In this document: positions 1 to 8,677 of the stretch, one piece after another
Position numbering within the stretch: position 1 is the first letter of the stretch
How the letters are laid out: each line of letters opens with the position of its first letter
From: Berkiella_A sp050252335
Lineage (GTDB): Bacteria; Pseudomonadota; Gammaproteobacteria; Berkiellales; Berkiellaceae
Direction of reading: 5' to 3'
DNA length: 64,000 nt
Assembly (NCBI GenBank): GCA_050252335.1
Contig: JBFWLB010000004.1
Coordinates: 44,959 to 108,958 of the forward strand
Program-made: the position numbers and the translations under genes
The notes under the pieces: model-generated
Database searches by the model: none
The model's input: only the letters and a program-made list of their open reading frames with translations
Told to the model about the DNA's origin: nothing

Positions 1-2
1 TC

Positions 3-1241
3 GAATGTTTTATTACACATACAACTGATAAAACCAAAGAAATTATTCAAAAAGGTTTGCATCGTTCGCCCATGTATAGTGGGCAAATTGAAGGTATTGG
101 GCCACGATATTGTCCTTCTATTGAAGACAAGGTTGTTCGATTTGCGGACAAAGCGACGCACCAAATATTTTTAGAGCCAGAAGGTTTGCATACCAAAGAA
201 TTTTACCCTAATGGAATATCTACCAGTTTGCCTTTTGATATTCAGTTGGATTTTGTGCGCAGTATTCGCGGTCTTGAAAATGCCCATATCACAAGACCGG
301 GTTATGCAATTGAGTATGATTTTTTTGACCCGAGACTACTAAAACCTTGGCTAGAGACGCAAATTATCAACAACTTATTCTTTGCCGGACAAATTAATGG
401 CACGACCGGTTATGAAGAAGCTGCCGCTCAAGGTTTAATTGCAGGAATTAATGCAGCCTTAAAGGTATTTGGTTCAGAGCCTTGGTATCCAAAGCGTGAT
501 GAAGCTTATATTGGGGTATTGATTGATGATTTAATATCGCATGGCACATTAGAGCCTTATCGAATGTTTACCTCTCGTGCAGAGTATCGATTATTGTTGC
601 GTGAAGATAATGCAGATTTACGTTTAACAGAGATTGGTATTCGTCTTGGATTAGTGGATGCTTTGAGGGCAGAAATTTTTCGCAAGAAAAAACAAGCGAT
701 TGATACATTACAAGAGAAACTAAAAAATACATTTTTGCATCGTGCAGATATTTCTGAAAATGTTGAAGTTATTAACAGTTTGCTCACAAAAGAATCTAAT
801 GCTTACCAGTTCTTGAAGAGACCTGAAGTCTCTATAGACATGTTAAGTGCTTTTGCTCCACTTAAAGATAATGTGCAGTTTAATTATCCAGAACTTGATG
901 CTGATTTGTTGGAAAATATTAAAGCTCAAGTACTTAAGCAAGTGGAAGTGCATGCAAAGTATGAGGGCTATATACAGAAACAAATGCTTGAGATCCAAAA
1001 AGCAAGTAAGCAAGAGGAAACACTTATCCCTGATGATTTTGATTATACAGTCATTAGTGGCTTGTCAGCTGAGCTTACTGAAAAATTCCAGCGTTTTAAA
1101 CCACATACTATTGGGATGGCATCTCGTATACCGGGTGTAACACCTGCAGCAGTCTCCTTACTCTTAATTTATCTTAAGAAGTATCATCAGCAACGAAATC
1201 ATGCTTATACAAGAGAAGTAGAAAGTGAAACCAACGGATAG
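3..1241 (+). CDS. mnmG: MnmG (GidA), tRNA uridine-34 carboxymethylaminomethyl-modifying enzyme, 5'-truncated
   Basis: With MnmE, MnmG builds the cmnm5 modification on the wobble uridine of several tRNAs in the cytoplasm, using FAD and a folate one-carbon donor. The window opens inside the gene: the frame is open from base 3, before the first possible start, so about 412 C-terminal residues of a protein usually near 630 are present. Visible hallmarks are HRSPMYSG, GPRYCPSIEDK, the FAD-domain segment FAGQINGTTGYEEAAAQG, the motif SRAEYRLLLREDNADLR, and the C-terminal helical domain with YEGYIQKQ and IPGVTP, which contacts tRNA and MnmE. It overlaps rsmG by 17 bases, as in many gammaproteobacteria where gidA and gidB are co-transcribed near the replication origin. 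The identification is secure; only the N-terminus is missing. Confidence 0.97.
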   Translation, partial: ECFITHTTDKTKEIIQKGLHRSPMYSGQIEGIGPRYCPSIEDKVVRFADKATHQIFLEPEGLHTKEFYPNGISTSLPFDIQLDFVRSIRGLENAHITRPGYAIEYDFFDPRLLKPWLETQIINNLFFAGQINGTTGYEEAAAQGLIAGINAALKVFGSEPWYPKRDEAYIGVLIDDLISHGTLEPYRMFTSRAEYRLLLREDNADLRLTEIGIRLGLVDALRAEIFRKKKQAIDTLQEKLKNTFLHRADISENVEVINSLLTKESNAYQFLKRPEVSIDMLSAFAPLKDNVQFNYPELDADLLENIKAQVLKQVEVHAKYEGYIQKQMLEIQKASKQEETLIPDDFDYTVISGLSAELTEKFQRFKPHTIGMASRIPGVTPAAVSLLLIYLKKYHQQRNHAYTREVESETNG

Positions 1242-1866
1242 TGTAACCATTGAGAATATTTTGTATGAGATCCAAAATTTGGGCGTAGCCATTACGCATC
1301 AACAAGCGGAAAAAATTTTTTCTTATTTTGAATTACTTGATAAATGGAATCAAAAGCATAATTTAACGCGTATCAAAAAGCGTGATTTGTTGCGATGGCA
1401 TTTATTGGATGCGGTTAGTGTGATGCCTTATTGTGTGGGTGAGAGGATATTGGACGTTGGTACAGGTGCTGGCATACCTGGAATAATACTGGGTATTTTG
1501 TTGTCAAACAAAAAATTTATATTGATTGATAACCAAAGTAAAAAATGTATCTTTCTCAAATATGTTATTAATGTATTGGCTCTGGATAATGTAGAATGCA
1601 TTCATCAATCAGTTCAAAATTATCATCCAGATTACAAATTCAATACGATTATTAGTAGAGCATTTGCTCAATTGGCTAAATTTGTTCAGCTTTGTAATCA
1701 CCTACTGGTAAGTGATGGAAGATTTGTTGCGATGAAAGGTGATATTTCTGAAGAAGAGCTCACTAATATACCAGAAGGTTTTGAGTTGTATGAAAAAGCG
1801 CCTTTATCGGTGCCTGGCATGAGTAGTCGTTATGCTGTTGTGGTTGTGCCAAAATGTACAAGCTGA
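1225..1866 (+). CDS. rsmG: RsmG (GidB), 16S rRNA 7-methylguanosine methyltransferase
   Basis: This cytoplasmic enzyme methylates N7 of G527 in 16S rRNA using SAM. The product is 213 residues, the usual length. The SAM-binding glycine loop ILDVGTGAGIPG lies at residues 75-86, and the family motifs KWNQKHNLTRI (about 40-50) and RAFAQLAKF are present. The start is GTG at 1225, inside the end of mnmG, which gives the expected N-terminus and implies translational coupling. Loss of rsmG gives low-level streptomycin resistance in other bacteria; the copy here looks intact. parA follows 29 bases later. Confidence 0.95.
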   Translation: MKPTDSVTIENILYEIQNLGVAITHQQAEKIFSYFELLDKWNQKHNLTRIKKRDLLRWHLLDAVSVMPYCVGERILDVGTGAGIPGIILGILLSNKKFILIDNQSKKCIFLKYVINVLALDNVECIHQSVQNYHPDYKFNTIISRAFAQLAKFVQLCNHLLVSDGRFVAMKGDISEEELTNIPEGFELYEKAPLSVPGMSSRYAVVVVPKCTS

Positions 1867-1895
1867 TCAAATCATAAAAAAAATGGGAGCCTGGA

Positions 1896-2714
1896 ATGGG
1901 GTGTCACGTATTTGCTTTTGCAAATCAAAAAGGTGGTGTTGGTAAAACAACTTGTTGTGTGAACTTAGCGGCTTCTTTGTCTTTAACGAAACATAAGGTT
2001 TTGCTGTGTGACTTAGATCCACAAGGCAATGCCACGATGAGTAGTGGCGTTGATAAAACTGCAGTTCAATTTTCTGTGAATGAGTGGTTGTTGGGGAGCT
2101 GTGAAACTGATGCTGTTTTAATCGAGCAAACTCCAGCAGGCTATGATTTGATTCCTGCAAATAGTGATTTAACCGCGGCTGAAGCAAATTTAGTTAAAAA
2201 GCAGGGGCAACAACTTACATTGAGTAAGAAGTTAGAAGCGCTTAAAGATAAATATGATTATATCTTTCTGGATTGTCCTCCCTCATTGAATATGTTAACT
2301 GTTAATGCATTGGTTGCCTCTGATATGGTAATCATTGCTATGCAATGTGAATATTTTGCTTTAGAAGGTTTGACCGATTTAGTGAATACCATAAAGCAGT
2401 TACAAAGTAGTTTGAATCCACAACTACAAATTGGTGGCATTATTCGGACGATGTTTGATGGTAGAAATCGATTAGCCATTGAAGTTTCGAATCAATTAAT
2501 CGATCACTTTGCCAATAAGGTTTTTCAAACAGTTATTCCACGAAATGTTAGATTAGCTGAAGCACCAAGCTATGGTTTGCCTGTTTGTTTGTATGATAAA
2601 AGTTCTCGTGGTGCATCATCTTATTTTGCATTAGCGGGTGAGTTCGTTAGAAAGTTTAAAAAAACTAAAATGACCACCAAAACAACGAGCAAACAAAAAG
2701 AAAAAATTTATTAA
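1896..2714 (+). CDS. parA: ParA/Soj chromosome-partition ATPase
   Basis: A Walker-type ATPase that binds DNA non-specifically and, with ParB, segregates the origin region. The deviant Walker A motif KGGVGKTT is at residues 12-19, followed by CDLDPQGNA and the Walker B-type stretch YIFLDCPPSLN. The 272 residues match chromosomal Soj proteins, with a short Lys/Thr-rich C-terminal tail. A GGGAG ribosome-binding site sits just before the ATG. It lies between rsmG and parB, the classic origin-proximal order. No parS site was found nearby. Confidence 0.96.
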   Translation: MGCHVFAFANQKGGVGKTTCCVNLAASLSLTKHKVLLCDLDPQGNATMSSGVDKTAVQFSVNEWLLGSCETDAVLIEQTPAGYDLIPANSDLTAAEANLVKKQGQQLTLSKKLEALKDKYDYIFLDCPPSLNMLTVNALVASDMVIIAMQCEYFALEGLTDLVNTIKQLQSSLNPQLQIGGIIRTMFDGRNRLAIEVSNQLIDHFANKVFQTVIPRNVRLAEAPSYGLPVCLYDKSSRGASSYFALAGEFVRKFKKTKMTTKTTSKQKEKIY

Positions 2715-2747
2715 AAATCAGAGCATTTTACATTTTTAGGATTATGA

Positions 2748-3671
2748 ATGGCTAAGAAATATAGAGGTTTAGGTAAGGGCTTAAATGAACTTTTATCTGC
2801 CACATTAGGACCGCAAGGAAGTGCCGAATTATTACCTTCTTTTCCTTTAGAGCCGCAGGATAATTTTTCTGAAGATGCTTCTGCGCGTGTGCCTGGGCAA
2901 ATATTAAAATATTTGCCAGTCACCGAGTTAAAAGGCGGGCCTTTCCAACCCCGCCAGACTATGCGGCATGAAGGCTTAGAACAATTAGCTGAGTCCATAA
3001 AAGCACAAGGCGTTTTACAGCCGATCGTAGTGCGTTTATCCTCAATATCAAAAAATTATGAAATTATTGCAGGGGAGCGTCGTTGGCGCGCTGCTCAGCT
3101 GGCTGGTATTGATAAAGTGCCTGTGATTGTCAGAGATGTGTCTGATGAAGACGCAATGACTTTAGCGCTGATTGAAAATATTCAGCGCGAAGATTTAAAT
3201 CCGATGGAAGAGGCCAGAGCATTGAAGCGTTTGGCAGATAGTTTAAGTTTAACGCATTTAGAAGTTGCTGAGGCAGTTGGTAAATCTAGAACCAGCGTTA
3301 CTAATTTACTTAGATTATTAGCGCTGACGGAAGAAGTACAAAAAATGCTGGAAGAAGGTCATATCGAAATGGGGCATGCGCGTGCTTTGTTGACCTTATC
3401 GGCATCGCTTCAGGGACAGGTTGCAAGAACAATTGTCAGTCGTGCCTTATCTGTGAGAGAAACAGAAAAACTTGTCAAAAGAATCCAAGAAGGTAAGCCG
3501 GCAGAAAAGGCAGTTGTTACTGTCGATCCCAATATCAAGCGATTGGAGATTGATTTGGCTGAAAAATTAGGCGCTAAAGTAAATATTAAGCATGGTCAAA
3601 AAGGTGGCTTAGTTTTAATTCGTTATCATAATGTGGATGAATTAGAGGGCATACTCGATCACATTGCTTAA
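2748..3671 (+). CDS. parB: ParB/Spo0J chromosome-partition DNA-binding protein
   Basis: ParB binds parS, spreads along DNA as a CTP-dependent clamp and stimulates ParA. The 307-residue protein begins with the typical RGLGKGLNELL, then has the CTP/spreading motif GERRWRAAQLAG, ENIQREDLNPMEEA, a helix-turn-helix around EVAEAVGKSRTSVTNLLRLL, and a C-terminal dimerisation domain ending at the stop. It follows parA by 33 bases and closes the mnmG-rsmG-parA-parB group. A gene-poor interval follows before the atp operon. Confidence 0.96.
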   Translation: MAKKYRGLGKGLNELLSATLGPQGSAELLPSFPLEPQDNFSEDASARVPGQILKYLPVTELKGGPFQPRQTMRHEGLEQLAESIKAQGVLQPIVVRLSSISKNYEIIAGERRWRAAQLAGIDKVPVIVRDVSDEDAMTLALIENIQREDLNPMEEARALKRLADSLSLTHLEVAEAVGKSRTSVTNLLRLLALTEEVQKMLEEGHIEMGHARALLTLSASLQGQVARTIVSRALSVRETEKLVKRIQEGKPAEKAVVTVDPNIKRLEIDLAEKLGAKVNIKHGQKGGLVLIRYHNVDELEGILDHIA

Positions 3672-3725
3672 CCTTTATTTTTTGTTTGTAATTATTTTGT
3701 TTTGAGAACACTCATCCTAATCATA

Positions 3726-3995
3726 TCTTCGTTCGCAAAGCGAACATTTTCCCCTCTACCAATTTTGGGAGAGGGGGCCCTGAAAGGGCGGGTGAGGGTT
3801 AAATAAGTTAATCATTTATTGATTATTCTGCCTCAAAAATAATTTGCTTTAGAACTAAATCTAAATTTTTCAAAATAGCATTATTCCAAAATCAAATAAT
3901 TTTATAATCTTTAAAAACCCTCACCTGCCCTGCGGGCGTCCTCTCCCAAAATTGGTAGAGGAAGAAATCATTCGCTACGCTCATTTGTAGAAGAA
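3726..3995 (+). repeat. 270-bp palindromic element, family A, copy 1
   Basis: This 270-base segment recurs in opposite orientation at 31898-32167, also 270 bases long. Its two ends are themselves imperfect inverted repeats of about 45-50 bases: the left arm contains CTCTACCAATTTTGGGAGAG and GGTGAGGGTT, the right arm contains AACCCTCACC and CTCTCCCAAAATTGGTAGAG. The core is AT-rich. Small palindromes flank each arm (TTCGCAAAGCGAA on the left). There is no coding sequence. The structure suggests a non-autonomous MITE-like or large intergenic palindromic repeat; no target duplication could be defined by eye. Confidence 0.85.
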
Positions 3996-4102
3996 GAAGA
4001 AAAGGTGCTGGTGATATACAGTATGAATAATATAAAGAGGCTTTAAAAAAGGGGGGGGGCTCGATTTGCTCCGCTCATCAGGAACTCTGTGAGAAACTTA
4101 TT

Positions 4103-4130
4103 TTGCACGTTGCGAATGGGTTGCTATAAT
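4103..4130 (+). promoter_or_regulatory. Strong sigma-70-type promoter
   Basis: TTGCAC (4103-4108) and a perfect TATAAT (4125-4130) are separated by 16 bases. Transcription would start near 4137. A perfect intrinsic terminator follows about 105-130 bases further on, so the promoter appears to drive a short RNA or an attenuated leader upstream of atpI. Confidence 0.65.
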
Positions 4131-4136
4131 TAGGAC

Positions 4137-4266
4137 AAGAAAGCTAAAGAATCACATTGGTAATAGATATGGTTTTCATCGCTTAGGTTCTTGTGCTTTG
4201 TAATTTTTGGGTCTTGTCATTTTCCTTGATATCCCCCTTCGGCCGATAGTGTTATCGGCCTTTTTT
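4137..4266 (+). ncRNA. Candidate ~130-nt small RNA or atp-operon leader
   Basis: The unit is bounded by the consensus-like promoter at 4103-4130 and the terminator at 4241-4266 and has no convincing coding sequence. Inside, ACAAGAA near 4135-4141 can pair with TTCTTGT near 4187-4193 or, in part, with TCTTGT near 4213, so alternative folds are possible. It lies 280 bases before atpI on the same strand. It could be a free small RNA or an attenuator that controls read-through into the ATP synthase genes. I recognise no known RNA family. Confidence 0.42.
4241..4266 (+). terminator. Intrinsic terminator before the atp operon
   Basis: GGCCGATA, loop GTGT, TATCGGCC, then six T residues: a perfect 8-bp GC-rich stem with a T tract. 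It ends the putative short transcript that starts near 4137. Confidence 0.85.
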
Positions 4267-4548
4267 ATATCTGATCATCACCTTTTATTTTTTTACCGGT
4301 ATTTTGTTAATCAACAAACATTTTTTAAAGATCCTTTGCTGTCATTGAATGCGTGGGGGAGGATTGTGTTTTTTTTGTCATTAAAATAACTCCTTTGTCA
4401 TTTATGTCTTTAGTTTGGACAATATTGATGATTTTGCTGAGCTGTCTAAGCAAATATAAACAGTGGGGCAACATTCATATTTGATTAAATTAATAAGTGA
4501 CAGTATACTTGGCGCGCTTGGCAAGCTTTGCGCCTGGGGTAAAGGAAA

Positions 4549-4929
4549 ATGAAATATTCATTTAAGCACAAAGATGCTTTGTGGGCACTGATATCGCAAG
4601 CGGTTTTTGTATTCAGCCTTTCTCCTATCATTTGGTATTTTTGGCATCTACGAGCCGCTATGTCGTTCGTGGTGGGTGGTTTGGTCTGTCTTGCGCCTAA
4701 TATTTACTTATATAGACGGGTATTTGCCTTTTATGGGGCACATGCTTCGCAGAAAATAGTAAAGGCTTTGTATTGGGGAGAAGCCGTCAAGATTATATTG
4801 ACAGCAATTTTTTTCATAGGAGCGCTACTCATTCCTTGGGGGCTGCCACTCTGGATATTCATTGGATATCTTTTGGCTCAGATTGGATTTTGGTTAGGGC
4901 CGATTTACTTGAGTTTAAAAAAGAATTAA
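4549..4929 (+). CDS. atpI: ATP synthase protein I (AtpI)
   Basis: A small membrane protein that helps assemble the c-ring of F-type ATP synthase and may take part in Mg2+ handling; it is not a subunit of the finished enzyme. The 126 residues contain four hydrophobic segments, a basic N-terminus and short loops, matching AtpI. It is the first gene of the atp operon and is followed 6 bases later by atpB, the standard position. Sequence conservation of AtpI is low in general, so the call rests on position, size and topology. Confidence 0.88.
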   Translation: MKYSFKHKDALWALISQAVFVFSLSPIIWYFWHLRAAMSFVVGGLVCLAPNIYLYRRVFAFYGAHASQKIVKALYWGEAVKIILTAIFFIGALLIPWGLPLWIFIGYLLAQIGFWLGPIYLSLKKN

Positions 4930-4935
4930 TAAAAT

Positions 4936-5706
4936 ATGAGCACAACAGGCGAAGAACTTACTGCAGGTCAATATATTGTTCACCATCTTACCAATCTTTC
5001 GGTTGGTGAGGGGTTTTGGACTATTAATTTAGACACTCTCATTATTTCTTGGATACTGGGCATCAGTTTTCTGTTTTTATTTAGATGCGCTGCTGTCAAA
5101 GCCACTTCTGGTGTACCGGGCAAGTTGCAAAATTTTGTTGAAGTGCTGCTCGATTTTGTTAAACAACAAGTGAAAGATACCTATCATGGTAAAAGCGAAA
5201 CGGTTGCACCCCTTGCTTTGACCATCTTTGTTTGGGTTTTTCTCATGAACTTGATGGATTTATTGCCGGTGGACTTATTGCCTTATGCGGCGTCCATGGT
5301 AGGCATTCATTATCTTAAGGTTGTTCCTACGACCGATCTTAATCTTACACTTGCTTTATCATTGAGCATCTTCTTACTTACCATTTATTACAATATCAAA
5401 GTAAAGGGTTTTCATCTTTTGCAGGAGATGTTTTGCTCTCCTTTTGGCATATGGTTTTTCCCTTTTAATTTGCTACTTAGAATTGTTGATGAATTGGCCA
5501 AGCCTGTTTCACTGGGACTTCGTTTGTTTGGGAATTTATATGCCGGTGAACTTATTTTTATATTGATTGCCTTGCTTCCTTGGTGGACGCAATGGCCACT
5601 AGGGTGGGTATGGGCTGTATTCCATATTTTAATTATCACCTTACAAGCCTTTATCTTTATGATGCTTTCAATTGTATATATTGCACAGGCACATGAAGGG
5701 CATTAG
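4936..5706 (+). CDS. atpB: ATP synthase F0 subunit a
   Basis: The integral-membrane stator subunit that forms the proton half-channels against the c-ring. The 256-residue protein has several membrane helices and the diagnostic segment ELAKPVSLGLRLFGNLYAGE, which carries the essential arginine (GLRLFGN), followed by the C-terminal helix LQAFIFMMLSIVYI. The N-terminus GQYIVHHLTNL and the FVEVLLDFVKQQVKDT segment are also typical. It sits between atpI and atpE. Confidence 0.97.
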   Translation: MSTTGEELTAGQYIVHHLTNLSVGEGFWTINLDTLIISWILGISFLFLFRCAAVKATSGVPGKLQNFVEVLLDFVKQQVKDTYHGKSETVAPLALTIFVWVFLMNLMDLLPVDLLPYAASMVGIHYLKVVPTTDLNLTLALSLSIFLLTIYYNIKVKGFHLLQEMFCSPFGIWFFPFNLLLRIVDELAKPVSLGLRLFGNLYAGELIFILIALLPWWTQWPLGWVWAVFHILIITLQAFIFMMLSIVYIAQAHEGH

Positions 5707-5759
5707 CAAACATTTTCAGTCTTTACTATTTTAGTTATTAACCTTTGGTAGGAGAAAAA

Positions 5760-6047
5760 ATGGAAATCGCAGAAATTGTAGCTCACTTGCAAGGTATTAC
5801 TGCTATCGCGGTTGCTTTGTTAATTGGCTTAGGTGCTTTTGGTACCGCTATTGGCTTTGGTTTATTGGGAGGCAAATTCTTAGAAGGTGCAGCTCGTCAG
5901 CCAGAAATGGTTCCTATGTTACAGGTTAAAATGTTTATCGTTGCAGGTTTATTAGACGGGGTAACCATGATTGGCGTGGGTATTGCTTTGTTCTTCACCT
6001 TTGCAAGCCCATTCTTAACTGAAGTTTTAAAACACATCCCCAGCTAA
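5760..6047 (+). CDS. atpE: ATP synthase F0 subunit c
   Basis: The proteolipid of the rotating ring. The ATG at 5760 follows an AGGAG ribosome-binding site, so the start is placed here and not at the upstream TTG; the protein is 95 residues. Two membrane helices flank a polar loop with RQPE (residues 46-49). The proton-binding acid is Asp66 in GLLDGV. Helix 2 lacks the extra polar ligands seen in sodium-type c subunits, so proton coupling is inferred. It lies between atpB and atpF. Confidence 0.97.
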   Translation: MEIAEIVAHLQGITAIAVALLIGLGAFGTAIGFGLLGGKFLEGAARQPEMVPMLQVKMFIVAGLLDGVTMIGVGIALFFTFASPFLTEVLKHIPS

Positions 6048-6069
6048 TATATTTTAAGGAGGATGTAGC

Positions 6070-6540
6070 GTGAACATTAATGCCACATTACTTGGCCAGA
6101 TGATCACATTTGTTTTGTTTGTTTGGTTTACCAAGCGTTTTGTTTGGCCGCCCATTAATAAAGCACTTGTTGACAGGCAAGATAAAATCGCGGACGGGCT
6201 TGCTGCTGCCGAAAAAGGTCATGCAGAACTTAAAAGAGCGCAAGAAGTTTCTACGCGCGAAATTAAAGAAAGCCAAGAAAAAGCATCAAAAATAATTATT
6301 GAAGCGCAGAAACAAGCGGATATTATTATTGATGGTGCTCGTCAAAAGGCGCATGAAGAAGGGCAACGTATCATCGAGCAAGCGAGCCATGAAGTAAATC
6401 AAATGGTAAGTGATGCAAAAGAAGCATTGAGAAAGCATGTAACAGAGATCGCTTTGTTAGGCGCTGAGAAATTGCTAGAGAAAAATATCGATGAAGCGTC
6501 ACATTTACAAATGCTTGATAAATTGGCACAGGAAATTTAA
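6070..6540 (+). CDS. atpF: ATP synthase F0 subunit b
   Basis: The peripheral stalk subunit: one N-terminal membrane helix (GQMITFVLFVWFTKRFVWPPI) followed by a long charged coiled coil that dimerises and binds delta. The 156 residues match the family. Translation starts with GTG at 6070 after an AGGAGG ribosome-binding site. atpH begins 2 bases after its stop, so the two are probably coupled. Confidence 0.96.
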   Translation: MNINATLLGQMITFVLFVWFTKRFVWPPINKALVDRQDKIADGLAAAEKGHAELKRAQEVSTREIKESQEKASKIIIEAQKQADIIIDGARQKAHEEGQRIIEQASHEVNQMVSDAKEALRKHVTEIALLGAEKLLEKNIDEASHLQMLDKLAQEI

Positions 6541-6542
6541 AA

Positions 6543-7085
6543 ATGGCATCTGAATATACAGTCGCTCGCCCTTATGCAAAAGCCGCTTTTGAGTTTGCCG
6601 TTTTAAAAAAGCAATTAGCTCAATGGTCAGAAATGCTCGAGGCAGCAAAGTCGATTATTCAGAATGAAGCTGTTGAAAACATGTTGAAAGATCCCTGTGT
6701 ATCTGCCGATCAAGTCATGGCGTTTATCTATTCAATTGATGCTCAATTGTTTAATTCTGATTTTAAAAATTTTCTAAATGTACTATCAGAAAATAAACGC
6801 CTACCTTTTATCCCGTATATTTTTGAACATTTTGAAAAACTTCGAGCAGAAGCAGAACAAGTCATGAATGTAGAGTTAATCTCTGCATTCGAACTCAGTG
6901 ACAATTATAAAGAACAGTTCATCCAAGTGCTAAAAAAACGCATGAAATGTGAGATAGCATTGTCCACAAAGACAGATGCAAGCATTTTGGCTGGAGCGAT
7001 TGTTCGTGCTGGTGATTTACTCATTGACGGTTCATTACGAGGTAAATTGGCTCGTTTAAATGATGTAATGGGAATTTTCCATTAG
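6543..7085 (+). CDS. atpH: ATP synthase F1 subunit delta
   Basis: The delta subunit links the peripheral stalk to the top of the alpha/beta hexamer. The 180 residues have the family N-terminus TVARPYAKAAFEFA and the C-terminal signature ILAGAIVRAGDLLIDGSLRG. It is tightly packed after atpF and 29 bases before the chosen atpA start. Confidence 0.96.
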   Translation: MASEYTVARPYAKAAFEFAVLKKQLAQWSEMLEAAKSIIQNEAVENMLKDPCVSADQVMAFIYSIDAQLFNSDFKNFLNVLSENKRLPFIPYIFEHFEKLRAEAEQVMNVELISAFELSDNYKEQFIQVLKKRMKCEIALSTKTDASILAGAIVRAGDLLIDGSLRGKLARLNDVMGIFH

Positions 7086-7114
7086 GATACTTAACAAAAT
7101 TAGAGAAGATGGTT

Positions 7115-8674
7115 ATGCGATTAAATCCTTCAGAAATAAGCGAACTTATTCGTCAGCGTATTGAAAGTGCTGATGTAAATGCAAAAGCACGAACAGTCGG
7201 TACCATTATTAGCGTGGGTGACGGTATTGTTCGTATCCATGGTCTAAATGATGTGATGTTGGGTGAAATGATTAAGCTCCCAGGTGACATTTATGCTATG
7301 GCTCTTAACTTGGAACGTGATTCCGTTGGTGCCGTAGTTTTAGGCCCTTGCGAACATTTGGCAGAAGGTCAGTCTGTTGAATGCACCAAGAGAATTTTGG
7401 AAGTTCCTGTTGGCGAAGCTTTATTAGGTCGCGTTGTCGATTCTTTGGGTCGTCCCATCGATGGTAAGGGTGAGATTAAAGCAAACCAAACTTCTCCTAT
7501 TGAGAAGGTAGCACCTGGTGTAATTGATAGACAATCTGTAAACCAACCGATTCAAACAGGTTTGAAATCTATTGATGCGATGATTCCTGTTGGTCGTGGT
7601 CAGCGAGAGTTGATTATTGGAGACAGACAAACCGGTAAAACAGCGATTGCGATTGATACTATCATCAATCAAAAGGGCACCGGCGTGAAATGTATTTATG
7701 TCGCTGTTGGACAGAAAGCATCGTCTGTTGCGAGTGTTGTAAGAAAATTAGAAGAATACGGCGCAATGGAGCATACCATTGTCGTTGCAGCAACAGCGAG
7801 TGAAGCTGCTGCTTTGCAATTTATTGCACCTTATGCTGGTTGTGCCATGGGTGAATATTTCCGTGATCAAGGCGAAGATGCGTTGATCATTTATGATGAT
7901 TTGACGAAACAAGCTTGGGCATATCGTCAAATTTCTTTATTGCTAAAACGCCCCCCAGGACGTGAAGCATATCCTGGTGACGTATTTTACCTGCATTCTC
8001 GCTTGTTAGAGCGTGCGGCACGTGTAAATGCTGAGTATGTTGAGAGATATACAAAGGGTGCTGTTAAAGGTAAAACAGGCTCATTGACAGCCTTACCGAT
8101 CATTGAAACACAAGCTGGTGACGTATCTGCCTTCATTCCAACAAACGTTATTTCTATTACAGATGGTCAGATCTTTTTAGAAAGTGATTTATTCAATGCG
8201 AATATTCGACCTGCGATTAATGCTGGTTTGTCTGTTTCTCGTGTAGGGGGCGCAGCACAAACTAAGGTTGTTAAAAAGCTAGGTGGTGGTGTGCGACTCG
8301 CTTTGGCGCAGTATCGTGAATTAGCATCTTTCTCGCAATTTGCTTCTGATTTAGATGAAGCCACACGCAAACAGCTGTCTCGTGGACAACGCGTAATGGA
8401 ATCTATGAAGCAAAAGCAATATTCACCACAATCCGTTGCTGAACAAGCGATGGTTTTATTTGCTGTAGATAAAGGTTATCTCGATGACGTTGCTCTAGAT
8501 TTAGTGGTTACTTTTGAAAAGCAATTACTTGATTATATGAACAGAGAGCAAAAAGAGCTAATGGCAGAAATTAATAGCAAAGGCGATTTTAATGATCAAA
8601 TTGAAGCAAAAATGAAAGCTGCAATTGAATCATTTAAGTCGAAGCAAACTTGGCAATTAAAACAAGGCGAGTAA
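7115..8674 (+). CDS. atpA: ATP synthase F1 subunit alpha
   Basis: The non-catalytic nucleotide-binding subunit of the F1 head. Two ATGs lie close together (7109 and 7115); the second sits about 7 bases after AGAGAAG and gives the family N-terminus MRLNPSEISELI, so 7115 is preferred. The protein is 519 residues. It shows the P-loop GDRQTGKTA, the DDLTKQAWAYRQ region and the PGREAYPGDVFYLHSRLLERAA signature. atpG follows after 3 bases. Confidence 0.97.
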   Translation: MRLNPSEISELIRQRIESADVNAKARTVGTIISVGDGIVRIHGLNDVMLGEMIKLPGDIYAMALNLERDSVGAVVLGPCEHLAEGQSVECTKRILEVPVGEALLGRVVDSLGRPIDGKGEIKANQTSPIEKVAPGVIDRQSVNQPIQTGLKSIDAMIPVGRGQRELIIGDRQTGKTAIAIDTIINQKGTGVKCIYVAVGQKASSVASVVRKLEEYGAMEHTIVVAATASEAAALQFIAPYAGCAMGEYFRDQGEDALIIYDDLTKQAWAYRQISLLLKRPPGREAYPGDVFYLHSRLLERAARVNAEYVERYTKGAVKGKTGSLTALPIIETQAGDVSAFIPTNVISITDGQIFLESDLFNANIRPAINAGLSVSRVGGAAQTKVVKKLGGGVRLALAQYRELASFSQFASDLDEATRKQLSRGQRVMESMKQKQYSPQSVAEQAMVLFAVDKGYLDDVALDLVVTFEKQLLDYMNREQKELMAEINSKGDFNDQIEAKMKAAIESFKSKQTWQLKQGE

Positions 8675-8677
8675 TGA

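Noticed and set aside
4207..4389. 60-codon frame on the plus strand
   Set aside because: It runs through the intrinsic terminator at 4241-4266 and has no ribosome-binding site or protein-like composition.
3672..4548. Replication origin between parB and atpI
   Set aside because: The gene order is origin-proximal, but I see no cluster of DnaA boxes (TTATCCACA-like) or AT-rich repeat array. The interval is explained by a palindromic element and a promoter-terminator unit. The origin may lie outside the window.
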